Counted from the stretch's first letter, positions 1 to 6,116 are shown. The stretch: DNA of 7,440 nt from Rickettsiales bacterium (GCA_028289305.1 JANQQO010000269.1:1-7440); one strand, 5' to 3'. Notes: generated by a model from the letters alone, not told the origin. Program-made: numbers and translations.

Positions 1-1200
1 GGCTTGGAACAGCGAGAGTGCACCGACAAGCAAGAGTAGATTCATCGCAAGGGCGATGTTGGAGAAGATGCCAAACAAGCCATAGCTTAAAATCATGAAG
101 ATGATGACGCCGACAAGGCCGATGAGCGCGGCGTTGGTGCCGGCATCGATGGAGTCTTGGCCGAGGCTTGGGCCGACCGTACGCTCTTCCAAGATGGTGA
201 GCGGCGCTGGAAGCGCGCCAGCACGGAGCAACAGCGCAAGATCGTTAGCCGATTGTACGGTGAAATTGCCGGTGATTTGGCCAGAACCGCCAAGAATCGG
301 CTCTTCAATCACCGGAGCGCTGATGACCTCGTTATCAAGGACGATGGCGAAGGGTTTAGCGACATGTTCTTTGGTGACATTGGCAAAAATACGCCCGCCG
401 CGATTGTTAAAACGGAAAAACACCGCAGGGCGCTGGTAATTATCATAGCCGGAACTGGCATTCACCAACATATCACCGCTGAGCATGATGCGTTTTTTGA
501 TGAGGTAATAGCGGGTTTCACCGGCGTCTTGCGTGCCGGTGAGTAATCTTGTGCCCGGAGGCGCCACACGCGGGCCGCCGGGGAACGGATCTTGCGTATC
601 CATTAAGTGGAAGGTGAGTTTCGCGGTTTTGCCGAGCAGGCGCTTAAGCTGCTCAGGATCTTGCAGGCCCGGCACTTGCAGGAGAATGCGATCATCACCC
701 TGGCGCTGGATAATTGGCTCACGCGTGCCGGTTTCATCGACGCGACGGCGGACAATTTCGATCGACTGATCGAGCACATTTTGCTGCATAGTGTCTAGCG
801 CATCTTCACGGTAAGTGAGTGTGATAGTGGTGCCACTTTGATCGACGGCAATATCACGCGATAACTCACGGATAATATCTTCAACGCGGGAGGCGTCTTC
901 GGCATTCCTTAGAGAAAAGCTGACACCTTGCTGGCGCTGGGAGAGGCCAAGATAGCCGATGCGCTCTTTGCGCAGGGCAACGCGCGTATCATCAAGCAGC
1001 GAAGCGTATTGCTCTTGCAGGTAAGTATCAAAGCCAACGCCAAGCAGGAGATAGGAGCCGCCACGGAGATCCAGCCCGAGATTGAGTTTGGATTCACGCG
1101 GGAACCAAGAGCCTGGGAGAAAATTCGGCACGGCAAGAAACAGCCCGCCGAGGCAGACCAACAGAACGAGTATGACTTTCCAGCGTGGAAAGTGGAGCAT
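1..1200 (-). CDS. secD: Protein translocase subunit SecD, C-terminus beyond window
   Basis: SecD is the inner-membrane partner of SecF. Together they use the proton gradient to help the SecYEG channel pull proteins into the periplasm. The visible 400 codons start at the ATG at 1200. They show an N-terminal membrane helix (residues 8-24), the family motif LGLDLRGG (41-48), and the periplasmic P1 head (about 50-335). The conserved segment EERTVGPSLGQDSI (338-351) comes next, leading into the second and third membrane helices (about 357-375 and 380-398). The frame is open to the left edge, so the last helices, roughly 110-120 residues judged from usual family length, are missing. A following secF is expected but not seen. 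The start lies 5 bases after the yajC stop, so the two are very probably co-transcribed. No strong ribosome site precedes it, which suggests translational coupling to yajC. Identification is secure. Confidence 0.97.
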   Translation of the reverse strand, partial: MLHFPRWKVILVLLVCLGGLFLAVPNFLPGSWFPRESKLNLGLDLRGGSYLLLGVGFDTYLQEQYASLLDDTRVALRKERIGYLGLSQRQQGVSFSLRNAEDASRVEDIIRELSRDIAVDQSGTTITLTYREDALDTMQQNVLDQSIEIVRRRVDETGTREPIIQRQGDDRILLQVPGLQDPEQLKRLLGKTAKLTFHLMDTQDPFPGGPRVAPPGTRLLTGTQDAGETRYYLIKKRIMLSGDMLVNASSGYDNYQRPAVFFRFNNRGGRIFANVTKEHVAKPFAIVLDNEVISAPVIEEPILGGSGQITGNFTVQSANDLALLLRAGALPAPLTILEERTVGPSLGQDSIDAGTNAALIGLVGVIIFMILSYGLFGIFSNIALAMNLLLLVGALSLFQA

Positions 1201-1205
1201 GGTGT

Positions 1206-1634
1206 CTATCGTTTCGCTTTAGATTTTTTCTTAGGCTTGGGCTTAGACGCGCTAGCGGGTTTTTCTTCCGCCTCGTCTACGCCGCGTGCGTGGAGATCTG
1301 AGATAGTGGTCTTCACGATTTTCACCGTGGTGCTAGGCGCGATTTCTACTTCTACGAGATTACTGCCCTCGCCTTCTACCTTGGTGATTTTACCCACCAC
1401 GCCACCAGCAGTGACAACTTTATCGCCGCGCTTGAGGCCACCCACCATTTCCTGATGCTGTTTGAGCTTTTTCTGTTGTGGGCGGATGAGGAGAAAATAA
1501 AAAATCACGAAAATGAGGATGAGCGGGATGAGGCTTTCGAGCCCACCGCCCTGGCCGCCGCCCGCTGCCTGTGCCCAAGCATCGCTGGTGAATGCAAATA
1601 TAGAAAGGGAAAGGAGTATGTATGCCATTATCAT
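1206..1634 (-). CDS. yajC: Sec translocase accessory subunit YajC
   Basis: YajC is a small inner-membrane protein that associates with SecDF in the holotranslocon. From the ATG at 1634 it is 142 residues. A first hydrophobic stretch (4-17) ends in DAWAQA, which resembles a signal peptide or a first helix. A glycine-rich linker (25-31) is followed by the main membrane helix (34-50) and the family hallmark RPQQKK (51-56). The small cytoplasmic domain has LKRGDKVVTAGGVVGKI (67-83), also typical. The tail (125-142) is rich in Lys, Pro and Ala. A second ATG at 1628 (Met3) is an equally credible start; neither has a strong ribosome site. It is followed closely by secD. Upstream lies a long imperfect palindrome that would form part of its leader if transcription starts beyond it. 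Identification is firm; only the start is uncertain by two codons. Confidence 0.96.
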   Translation of the reverse strand: MIMAYILLSLSIFAFTSDAWAQAAGGGQGGGLESLIPLILIFVIFYFLLIRPQQKKLKQHQEMVGGLKRGDKVVTAGGVVGKITKVEGEGSNLVEVEIAPSTTVKIVKTTISDLHARGVDEAEEKPASASKPKPKKKSKAKR

Positions 1635-1649
1635 GCGCTTCTGTTATTA

Positions 1650-1795
1650 ATAGTCATTCCACTTAAGCATTTCTGCTTGCTGCAAATACATACTTGCTGC
1701 GCTTCCGGTACTCAAGTAGTTATTTCTACGATCCGTTCCGGTTCTCGCAAGTAGGTATTTTCGCTGACGCATAAATGCTTAATTGAAGCGACTAT
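1650..1795. repeat. 146-base imperfect palindrome upstream of yajC
   Basis: The two halves are inverted copies about a centre at 1722/1723. The outer arms 1650-1672 and 1773-1795 pair at 19 of 23 positions plus one G-U, including a perfect 10-base block, TTAAGCATTT (1663-1672) with AAATGCTTAA (1773-1782). Inner arms 1684-1697 and 1747-1760 match at 13 of 14 positions with a one-base shift. CCGG (1705-1708) meets CCGG (1738-1741), and the tip is GTAG (1716-1719) with CTAC (1726-1729). As RNA from either strand it would fold into one long bulged hairpin. It occupies most of the 201-base gap between the small membrane protein and yajC. No T-tract follows on the minus strand, so it is not a standard terminator. 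Its size and shape resemble dispersed palindromic elements such as those of Rickettsia, but family membership is only an inference. The other copy needed to prove a repeat family is not in this window. Confidence 0.75.
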
Positions 1796-1835
1796 CGAAC
1801 GGGCAGGACTATACAGTAGTTTTAGGATAAAGGAA

Positions 1836-2075
1836 TTATTTTTTAGGCGGTTTTGCGTCGTCTTTTTTGAGCAGGTCTTCTGCAAGACGAATCGCAAATA
1901 TCATCACCACAAACGCCGTCCACGTCATCACGAGCTTCCAGATGAAGTTATCCTTAAACGGCTCATACCAAATCTGTATCGTGACGAGGAGAAACGAGAT
2001 GAACGCCAACACCGCCACCACCTTCCAGATGGTGCGTGCATAGCGCGAGAAAAAGGAGGGATCGTTATTACTCAT
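1836..2075 (-). CDS. Small two-helix membrane protein, function unknown
   Basis: I do not recognise this 79-residue protein. The start is well supported: AAGGAG at 2082-2087 lies 6 bases before the ATG at 2075. The short polar N-terminus (MSNNDPSFFSRYAR) leads into a first hydrophobic helix (about residues 17-35, WKVVAVLAFISFLLVTIQI). A short loop (YEPFKDNF) and a second helix (about 45-63) follow, and the tail is charged and Lys-rich (LLKKDDAKPPKK). The positive charges at both ends suggest that both termini face the cytoplasm with a short periplasmic loop between them. It lies between an NlpD-like lipoprotein gene and yajC, all on the same strand, but gaps of 80 and 201 bases separate it from each, so an operon is not certain. 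The clean start, good ribosome site and coherent topology argue for a real gene; no role is proposed. Confidence 0.8.
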   Translation of the reverse strand: MSNNDPSFFSRYARTIWKVVAVLAFISFLLVTIQIWYEPFKDNFIWKLVMTWTAFVVMIFAIRLAEDLLKKDDAKPPKK

Positions 2076-2089
2076 GGCGTGCTCCTTAC

Positions 2090-2144
2090 TGAAGAGATAG
2101 AGGAAGAGTAGCTACTACACATGAAGAAAGCAACACTCTTCATG
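2090..2144 (-). promoter_or_regulatory. Leader with competing inverted repeats before the 79-residue gene
   Basis: A stem of 8 base pairs is formed by 2120-2127 (CATGAAGA on the plus strand) and 2137-2144 (TCTTCATG), with a 9-base loop. The same segment can instead pair with two other places: 2135-2141 with 2103-2109 (7 pairs), or 2136-2142 with 2090-2096 (7 pairs), the last ending 2 bases from the AAGGAG ribosome site. A perfect 10-base palindrome, AGTAGCTACT, lies at 2107-2116. No T-tract follows on the minus strand, so the 8-pair hairpin is not a canonical terminator for the upstream lipoprotein gene, although it may protect its mRNA end. An attenuator or ribosome-site switch is possible but is inference only. 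Confidence 0.4.
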
Positions 2145-2155
2145 GAGAGAAGTCG

Positions 2156-3181
2156 CTATCCTAAATATTTCAAGGGATCGACAGCTTTGCGGCCTTTGCG
2201 TAGGGCAAAATAGAGCTGGGGTTTTTCAACATTGCCACTATTGCCTGCCAGAGCGATGGCCTGGCCGCGCTTGACCACATCACCCCTGCGCACCAGAATC
2301 TTCTGGTTATGGGCATAGGCGGAGAGCCAACCATTATTATGCTTCACAATGAGCAGATTGCCGTAGCCTTTGAGCTCTGTGCCAGCATAGACGACGACGC
2401 CATCGCCAGAGGCTTTGATACGCGCGCCGTTGGGCACGGAAATATTGATGCCGTCATTATAGATGCCGCCTTTTTTGGGGCCAAAGCGCGAGATGACCTT
2501 ACCTTTCACCGGCCAACGGAAATCTTTCACATCGCCATGACGAAAACTGTTAGGCGTTTTGGCCTTGGCGTAGTTTTGTTTGCGTGGCTTAGCTTTCGGC
2601 TTTGGCGCATACGGATCAGGGCCTTTTGCCAAGACAAGGCGGGTTTTAGGCTTGCTGGGCTTGGCTTTTGGCGCCACCGATTTTGCTACTTGGGTGGCAG
2701 ATTTTTTGGGCGGCGCACTGGCCAGCGCAAATGAGCGCGACGGCAGGCGCAGGCTCTGCCCGGTTTTTAGCGTATAGGGCGCTTGCAGTTTATTGATGCG
2801 GGCGAGGCTTGCCATATCCACCTGATGCTGGCGGGAGATTTCATAGAGCGTATCGCCACGTTTAACGGCATAGAGCGCTCCACGGCTGATTTTGAGCTTT
2901 TGCCCAGCATTTAGATGATATGGCGCGCGGAGGCGGTTTTGTATAATGATTTCTTTACTCGGCACACTAAAACGGCGTGCGAGATCATAGAGCGTATCGC
3001 CTTTTTGCACGGTGATGGTGCGGTATAGCGCGTGTTGCTTTTTCTGCGCAGACTGGGTGGAGGTTTTGCCACCAGGACCAAAGAAATCGCCACCATAATG
3101 CTTGATTTCCGCCGCTTTCTGGGTGCAACCAAGCAGCAGCGTGAGGCATAATAAGGCGATGATGTAACGCGGTGCGTGCAT
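2156..3181 (-). CDS. nlpD: NlpD-like lipoprotein: two LysM domains and a degenerate LytM/M23 domain
   Basis: The protein is 341 residues, with a lipoprotein signal ending LLGC; Cys19 would be lipidated. Two peptidoglycan-binding LysM domains follow (about 53-98 and 103-146, each with a GDTLY motif). A basic, proline-rich linker (155-210) leads to a LytM/M23 domain (221-341) that ends DPLKYL, much like E. coli NlpD. The peptidase site is broken. The usual HxGxD reads N242-D-G-I-N246, and the usual HLH near the end reads Q322-L-Y324. Only the histidine of YAH (291) remains. It should therefore not cut peptidoglycan. By analogy with NlpD and EnvC it probably activates an AmiC-type amidase during cell separation, acting in the periplasm or outer membrane. 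The start has an AGGTA site (3191-3195) 9 bases upstream. It follows serS, as in alphaproteobacteria generally, but without surE and pcm. The fold is certain; the activator role is inferred. Confidence 0.9.
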   Translation of the reverse strand: MHAPRYIIALLCLTLLLGCTQKAAEIKHYGGDFFGPGGKTSTQSAQKKQHALYRTITVQKGDTLYDLARRFSVPSKEIIIQNRLRAPYHLNAGQKLKISRGALYAVKRGDTLYEISRQHQVDMASLARINKLQAPYTLKTGQSLRLPSRSFALASAPPKKSATQVAKSVAPKAKPSKPKTRLVLAKGPDPYAPKPKAKPRKQNYAKAKTPNSFRHGDVKDFRWPVKGKVISRFGPKKGGIYNDGINISVPNGARIKASGDGVVVYAGTELKGYGNLLIVKHNNGWLSAYAHNQKILVRRGDVVKRGQAIALAGNSGNVEKPQLYFALRKGRKAVDPLKYLG

Positions 3182-3198
3182 TTTTCGTTCTACCTGAA

Positions 3199-3211
3199 GT
3201 ACAAAATGTAC
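3199..3211. repeat. Short inverted repeat in the leader of the NlpD-like gene
   Basis: GTACAAAATGTAC is a 5-base inverted repeat with a 3-base centre. It lies between the candidate -10 box (3229-3234) and the start codon (3181), just upstream of the AGGTA ribosome site. It could be an operator or a small hairpin; the arms are short enough to be chance. Confidence 0.3.
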
Positions 3212-3228
3212 GGTTATTACAACGCGCT

Positions 3229-3257
3229 ATTATAGCCGATTTTTTTATACTCGAGTA
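3229..3257 (-). promoter_or_regulatory. Candidate promoter for the NlpD-like gene with a palindrome in place of the -35 box
   Basis: Read on the minus strand, 3234-3229 is TATAAT, a perfect -10 box. It lies 48 bases from the start codon, inside the 83-base gap after serS. At the normal -35 distance there is no TTGACA-like sequence. Instead there is a perfect 10-base palindrome, TACTCGAGTA (3248-3257). This could mean an activator-dependent promoter, or simply that the -10 match is chance in AT-rich DNA. A poly-A stretch on the minus strand (3246-3240) lies between the two. There is no terminator-like hairpin followed by T residues after serS on the minus strand, so some read-through from serS is likely. 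Confidence 0.4.
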
Positions 3258-3264
3258 GTATTTT

Positions 3265-4560
3265 TTACAAATGATCGGCAGCAGAGATGATCTCTTGGCC
3301 ATGCATATATGGGCGGAGGGCGTGTGGAATGGTGATGGAGCCATCAATGTGTTGGTAGTTCTCCATTACAGCAACTAGCGTGCGGCCAACAGCGAGGCCC
3401 GAGCCATTGAGGGTGTGGAGATCTTCAATATGTTTTTCGTCTTTACGGTAGCGGGCTTGCATGCGCCGCGCCTGGAACGCACCACAATTGGAGCAGCTGG
3501 AAATCTCACGATATTTCACCTGGCCGGGGAGCCAGACTTCGATGTCATAAGTTTTCTGGGCGGAAAAGCCAGTATCGCTGCTGCAGAGCAGCACAACACG
3601 ATAGGGCAACTCAAGGCGCTTGAGGATTTCTTCTGCGGCACCCGTGATATATTCGTGCTCTTTTTCCGCGGCTTCGGGGGTGGTGATGGAGACGAGCTCA
3701 ACTTTGGAGAACTGATGCAGGCGGATCATCCCACGTGTATCGCGCCCAGCTGCACCGGCTTCTGAGCGAAAGCAGGGTGTGTGGGCGGTAAAACGCAACG
3801 GCAGATCATCTGCTTCTACGATGCGTTCACGCACCATATTGACCAGCGGCACTTCCGCGGTGGGAATGAGGCGATAATCATTGGTGGTAGCGAAAGAATC
3901 TTCCGCGAATTTCGGGAGCTGCCCGGTGCCAAATAGCGCCGGATCACGCACCAAGAGGGGTGGCGAGGCTTCTGTGAAGCCAAATTCGCGCGTGTGAATA
4001 TCTAGCATGAACTGGGCCAGCGCGCGCTCAAGACGGGCAAGATCACCCGTGAGCATGACGAAGCGGGATCCGGAAATGCGTGCCGTATGCTCAAAATCCA
4101 TGAGGCCGAGGTCTTCGCCTAAGGTGAAGTGTTCCTGAGGTTCAAAGTCGAACTGGGTGTGCTCCCCTACCCTACGCAGCTCAACATTTTCAGACTCATC
4201 TGCGCCCTCTGGAACATCTTCAGCCAAGGTGTTGGGCAGGGTGGAGAGGAGATCGTCAAGCACTTGCATCGTGGGCTCAGCGGCCTCTTCTTCCTGTGCA
4301 TTTTTTAGCGCAGCGATTTCGGCTTTGAGCTCTTTTGAGCGGGCAATTTCTTCAGCGGCATCTTCGCCTTTTGCTTTTAGCTCACCGATGCGCTTGGCGC
4401 TTTCATTCATCTGCTGTTGCAGATCTTGCAGGGCGGTTTTGCCGCCGCGTACATCTTTATCATGCGACAAGATTTCTTCTGCGCACGGGCCTAAGCCACG
4501 GCGCACCATCGCCTCATCAAACGCGTCTGGATTAGCACGTATCCATTTTATATCATGCAT
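3265..4560 (-). CDS. serS: Seryl-tRNA synthetase
   Basis: This class II synthetase charges tRNA-Ser (and tRNA-Sec where present) with serine, in the cytoplasm. At 431 residues it is a full-length bacterial form. The N-terminal domain (1-100) carries the charged, coiled-coil tRNA-binding arm (about 40-95, rich in Glu, Lys and Ala). The catalytic core follows. Motif 1 is around 194-204 (FTEASPPLLV). The serine-binding T234-A-E236 lies in IPTAEVPL. Motif 2 contains FRSEAGAAGRDTRG (264-277) and LHQFSKVE (281-288). Motif 3 is NGSGLAVGRTLVAVME (385-400) with its class II arginine (R393). The ATG at 4560 is the only reasonable start. It overlaps the end of tatC by 8 bases (ATGCATGA), so the two are translationally coupled and serS is the last gene of the tatABC transcript. 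Nothing is missing. Confidence 0.98.
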   Translation of the reverse strand: MHDIKWIRANPDAFDEAMVRRGLGPCAEEILSHDKDVRGGKTALQDLQQQMNESAKRIGELKAKGEDAAEEIARSKELKAEIAALKNAQEEEAAEPTMQVLDDLLSTLPNTLAEDVPEGADESENVELRRVGEHTQFDFEPQEHFTLGEDLGLMDFEHTARISGSRFVMLTGDLARLERALAQFMLDIHTREFGFTEASPPLLVRDPALFGTGQLPKFAEDSFATTNDYRLIPTAEVPLVNMVRERIVEADDLPLRFTAHTPCFRSEAGAAGRDTRGMIRLHQFSKVELVSITTPEAAEKEHEYITGAAEEILKRLELPYRVVLLCSSDTGFSAQKTYDIEVWLPGQVKYREISSCSNCGAFQARRMQARYRKDEKHIEDLHTLNGSGLAVGRTLVAVMENYQHIDGSITIPHALRPYMHGQEIISAADHL

Positions 4561-5320
4561 TGCTTTGCTTCTCTTTCTCTACCCAGCGACATAACAGAAT
4601 GGAGCAACCATAAAGAAACATGAGCGGGATGGCGAGGCCTATTTGGCTGATGATATCAGGTGGGGTGAGGATGGCGGCTAAAACAACGACGCCGACTAAG
4701 GCATATTTCCATTTTTGCTTAAGTGCTTGGGTGGTGACAAAGCCAGCGCGGGCTAGGAGCATTAGGATGATGGGCAGCTGGAAGGCAAGACCAAAGGCGA
4801 TGATGAGCTTCATAACGATGGAGAGATATTCGCTGGTGCGTGCTTCGAGCTGGATGGGGAGATTGCCGTCGCCGGAAGGCACCTCAAAGCCTAAGAAAAA
4901 CTGCCAGGCGAGCGGGAAGATGAAATAATATACCATGGCTGCGCCGAGGAGGAAGAGGATGGGTGCTGCGATGAGGAAAGGGAGGACGACTTTTTTCTCC
5001 TTCTTATAGAGGCCGGGCGCGAGAAAGAAATAGAGCTGGCCAGCGATAATAGGAAAGGTGAGGATGAAGCCAGCGAATAGTGCGACTTTTAAATGGACGA
5101 AGAAGGCCTCAGCCAGGCCGGTATAGATGAGGCGGCGGCCGGTTTGGCCTTCAAATATCTCCGCGAGCGGGGCTAAGAGGAATTGGTAGATATGGCCAGC
5201 AAAACCATAGGACAGGGCGAAGCCAACAAAGAGCGTGGCGAATATAATGACCAGGCGGCGGCGCAGCTCACGCACATGCTCGATCAACGGAGAGGCGGTA
5301 TGGTCGATATCATTTAACAT
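4553..5320 (-). CDS. tatC: Twin-arginine translocase subunit TatC
   Basis: TatC is the multi-spanning inner-membrane receptor of the Tat pathway. With TatB it recognises the twin-arginine signal peptide of folded cargo. The 255-residue protein has the N-terminal cytoplasmic motif IEHVRELRRRL (13-23) with its key glutamate (E18). Six membrane helices follow (about 24-43, 76-98, 113-137, 166-189, 206-219, 228-245). The first cytoplasmic loop has APGLYKKEKK (101-110), matching the family signature. TPPDIISQ (219-226) in the last periplasmic loop supplies the conserved Asp222 and Gln226. The start at 5320 is 5 bases after the tatB stop, with only a weak AGG upstream (5325-5327), consistent with coupling to tatB. 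Its end overlaps serS. Length and motifs are all normal. Confidence 0.98.
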   Translation of the reverse strand: MLNDIDHTASPLIEHVRELRRRLVIIFATLFVGFALSYGFAGHIYQFLLAPLAEIFEGQTGRRLIYTGLAEAFFVHLKVALFAGFILTFPIIAGQLYFFLAPGLYKKEKKVVLPFLIAAPILFLLGAAMVYYFIFPLAWQFFLGFEVPSGDGNLPIQLEARTSEYLSIVMKLIIAFGLAFQLPIILMLLARAGFVTTQALKQKWKYALVGVVVLAAILTPPDIISQIGLAIPLMFLYGCSILLCRWVEKEKQSNA

Positions 5321-5325
5321 AGCGC

Positions 5326-5652
5326 CTATTGCTGTGCTTTCTTCTTATTTTTGAGCGGGAGCTCAAGCTCTTTTTCGACGGTTTCTACATCGAATGCTTC
5401 GCGGACATTGCCTTCTAAATCAACGATACGACGGACGCTGTGGGTATAGCGAGTGAGCTCGCTTTTGGCTTCAGTAATGCCGCTTTCTTTTTCTGCCTCG
5501 CGCAGGGCATCGAATAGCTCTTGCCCGGCATCTTTGATTTTGGCAAATAGCTGCATGCCCCGACGCGCAATAGCCGGCCAATCTGCCGGTGGAATGACCA
5601 GCACGGCAACCGCAAGAATGAGGAATATCTCCGACCAGGCGAGATCAAACAT
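5326..5652 (-). CDS. tatB: Twin-arginine translocase subunit TatB
   Basis: TatB partners with TatC in the signal-peptide-binding complex. The 108-residue protein has one N-terminal membrane helix (about 5-21) with the conserved Glu8 (WSEIFLI). An amphipathic helix (22-50) and a charged, Glu/Lys-rich soluble tail to residue 108 follow. The usual hinge reads IGP; here it is I20-P21-P22, so the conserved hinge glycine is proline. The MFDxxWSE opening and the position between tatA and tatC make TatB the right name over TatA. The start at 5652 lies 30 bases after the tatA stop, with only a weak AAGAG ribosome site. It would be on the tatA transcript. Confidence 0.95.
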   Translation of the reverse strand: MFDLAWSEIFLILAVAVLVIPPADWPAIARRGMQLFAKIKDAGQELFDALREAEKESGITEAKSELTRYTHSVRRIVDLEGNVREAFDVETVEKELELPLKNKKKAQQ

Positions 5653-5682
5653 GGTTGTGCTCTTTTGCGATTAAGAAGCCGG

Positions 5683-5946
5683 TTACGCTGCTTTATCTTC
5701 GTCTTTCTTTTCTTCCTTAGCGGCGGATTCTTCTGCTTCTTCTTTGGCTTCTTCTTTGGCTTCTTCAATCGCTTGTTTTACGATTTCTTCATCACCCTCT
5801 TTTTCTGCACCCTCACCTTTAAGGCCTTCTTTGAGGTTACGCACTCCTTTGCCGACATCGCCCATTAGCGAGGGTAATTTACCCGCACCAAATACAATAA
5901 AGACGATGACAAGGATGAGAACGAGTTGCCATACACCAATGCTCAT
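5683..5946 (-). CDS. tatA: Twin-arginine translocase subunit TatA
   Basis: TatA multimerises with TatBC to form the passage for folded proteins across the inner membrane. The 87-residue protein has the typical short membrane helix (about 4-19), the F19-G20 hinge, and the amphipathic helix GKLPSLMGDVGKGVRNLKEG (22-41). The rest is a low-complexity acidic and basic tail (44-87) of Glu, Lys and Ala, with the EEAKEEAKEEAEE stretch coded by short tandem DNA repeats. AAGGAG at 5956-5961 sits 9 bases before the ATG at 5946, so the start is firm. It is the first gene of the tatABC-serS run. Upstream is a divergent promoter region. Confidence 0.97.
   Translation of the reverse strand: MSIGVWQLVLILVIVFIVFGAGKLPSLMGDVGKGVRNLKEGLKGEGAEKEGDEEIVKQAIEEAKEEAKEEAEESAAKEEKKDEDKAA
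5737..5766. repeat. 12-base tandem repeat inside tatA
   Basis: Two perfect copies of TTCTTCTTTGGC (5737-5748 and 5749-5760) are followed by a half copy (TTCTTC, 5761-5766). On the minus strand they code for the repeated Glu-Glu-Ala-Lys pattern in the TatA tail. Copy number may vary between strains by slippage in steps of 4 residues without breaking the frame. Confidence 0.7.
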
Positions 5947-5965
5947 TATCTATTTCTCCTTTACT

Positions 5966-5990
5966 ACTATAGCGCCCAGGTGCAGCACCT
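5966..5990 (-). promoter_or_regulatory. Candidate -10 box and overlapping palindrome for the tat genes
   Basis: On the minus strand 5971-5966 reads TATAGT, a good -10 box 20 bases from the tatA start. AGGTGC-A-GCACCT (5978-5990), a perfect 6-base inverted repeat around a single base, lies just upstream, where the promoter spacer would be. This is the usual place for a repressor or a spacer-distorting activator. No clear -35 box is seen. With TATAGT as the -10 box the leader would be short, only about 13 bases. Support is by eye only. Confidence 0.3.
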
Positions 5991-6085
5991 TACGATTTAC
6001 AAGACCAAGACGCAAGTTTTTTAGCCGCGTAGTGTATGAAGGCGTTGCCCCTAGGCTACTAGATATGGTATCACTGAGGTGGTTT

Positions 6086-6116
6086 TTGACATAGAAATGC
6101 AAACACGAAGGATAGT
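6086..6116 (+). promoter_or_regulatory. TTGACA and ribosome site before the antiporter gene
   Basis: TTGACA (6086-6091) is a perfect -35 box. The best -10 match downstream is GATAGT (6111-6116, spacing 19), which would put the transcript start inside the proposed coding region, so this box may be chance. AAGGA (6108-6112) sits 4 bases before the GTG at 6117 and is the more useful signal. It favours this GTG as start, although the spacing is on the short side. A TGA in the same frame (6087-6089) bounds the gene on its left. Confidence 0.3.

Noticed and set aside
95..1136. Several open frames on both strands (for example 157-546 and 928-1455 plus, 909-1136 minus)
   Set aside because: They lie inside secD, which has clear homology over this whole stretch. 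The frames show no domain, helix or motif of their own and are shadows.
1455..1897. Open frames across the gap before yajC (1455-1754 plus, 1712-1897 minus)
   Set aside because: They overlap the palindrome and the flanking genes, have no ribosome site, and their translation is low in any recognisable pattern.
3240..3266. Terminator-like hairpin ATACT-CGAGT-AGTAT followed by six T on the plus strand
   Set aside because: It has T residues downstream only for plus-strand transcripts, and no plus-strand gene ends here. The 5-pair AT-rich stem is weak, so it is not called as the serS terminator.
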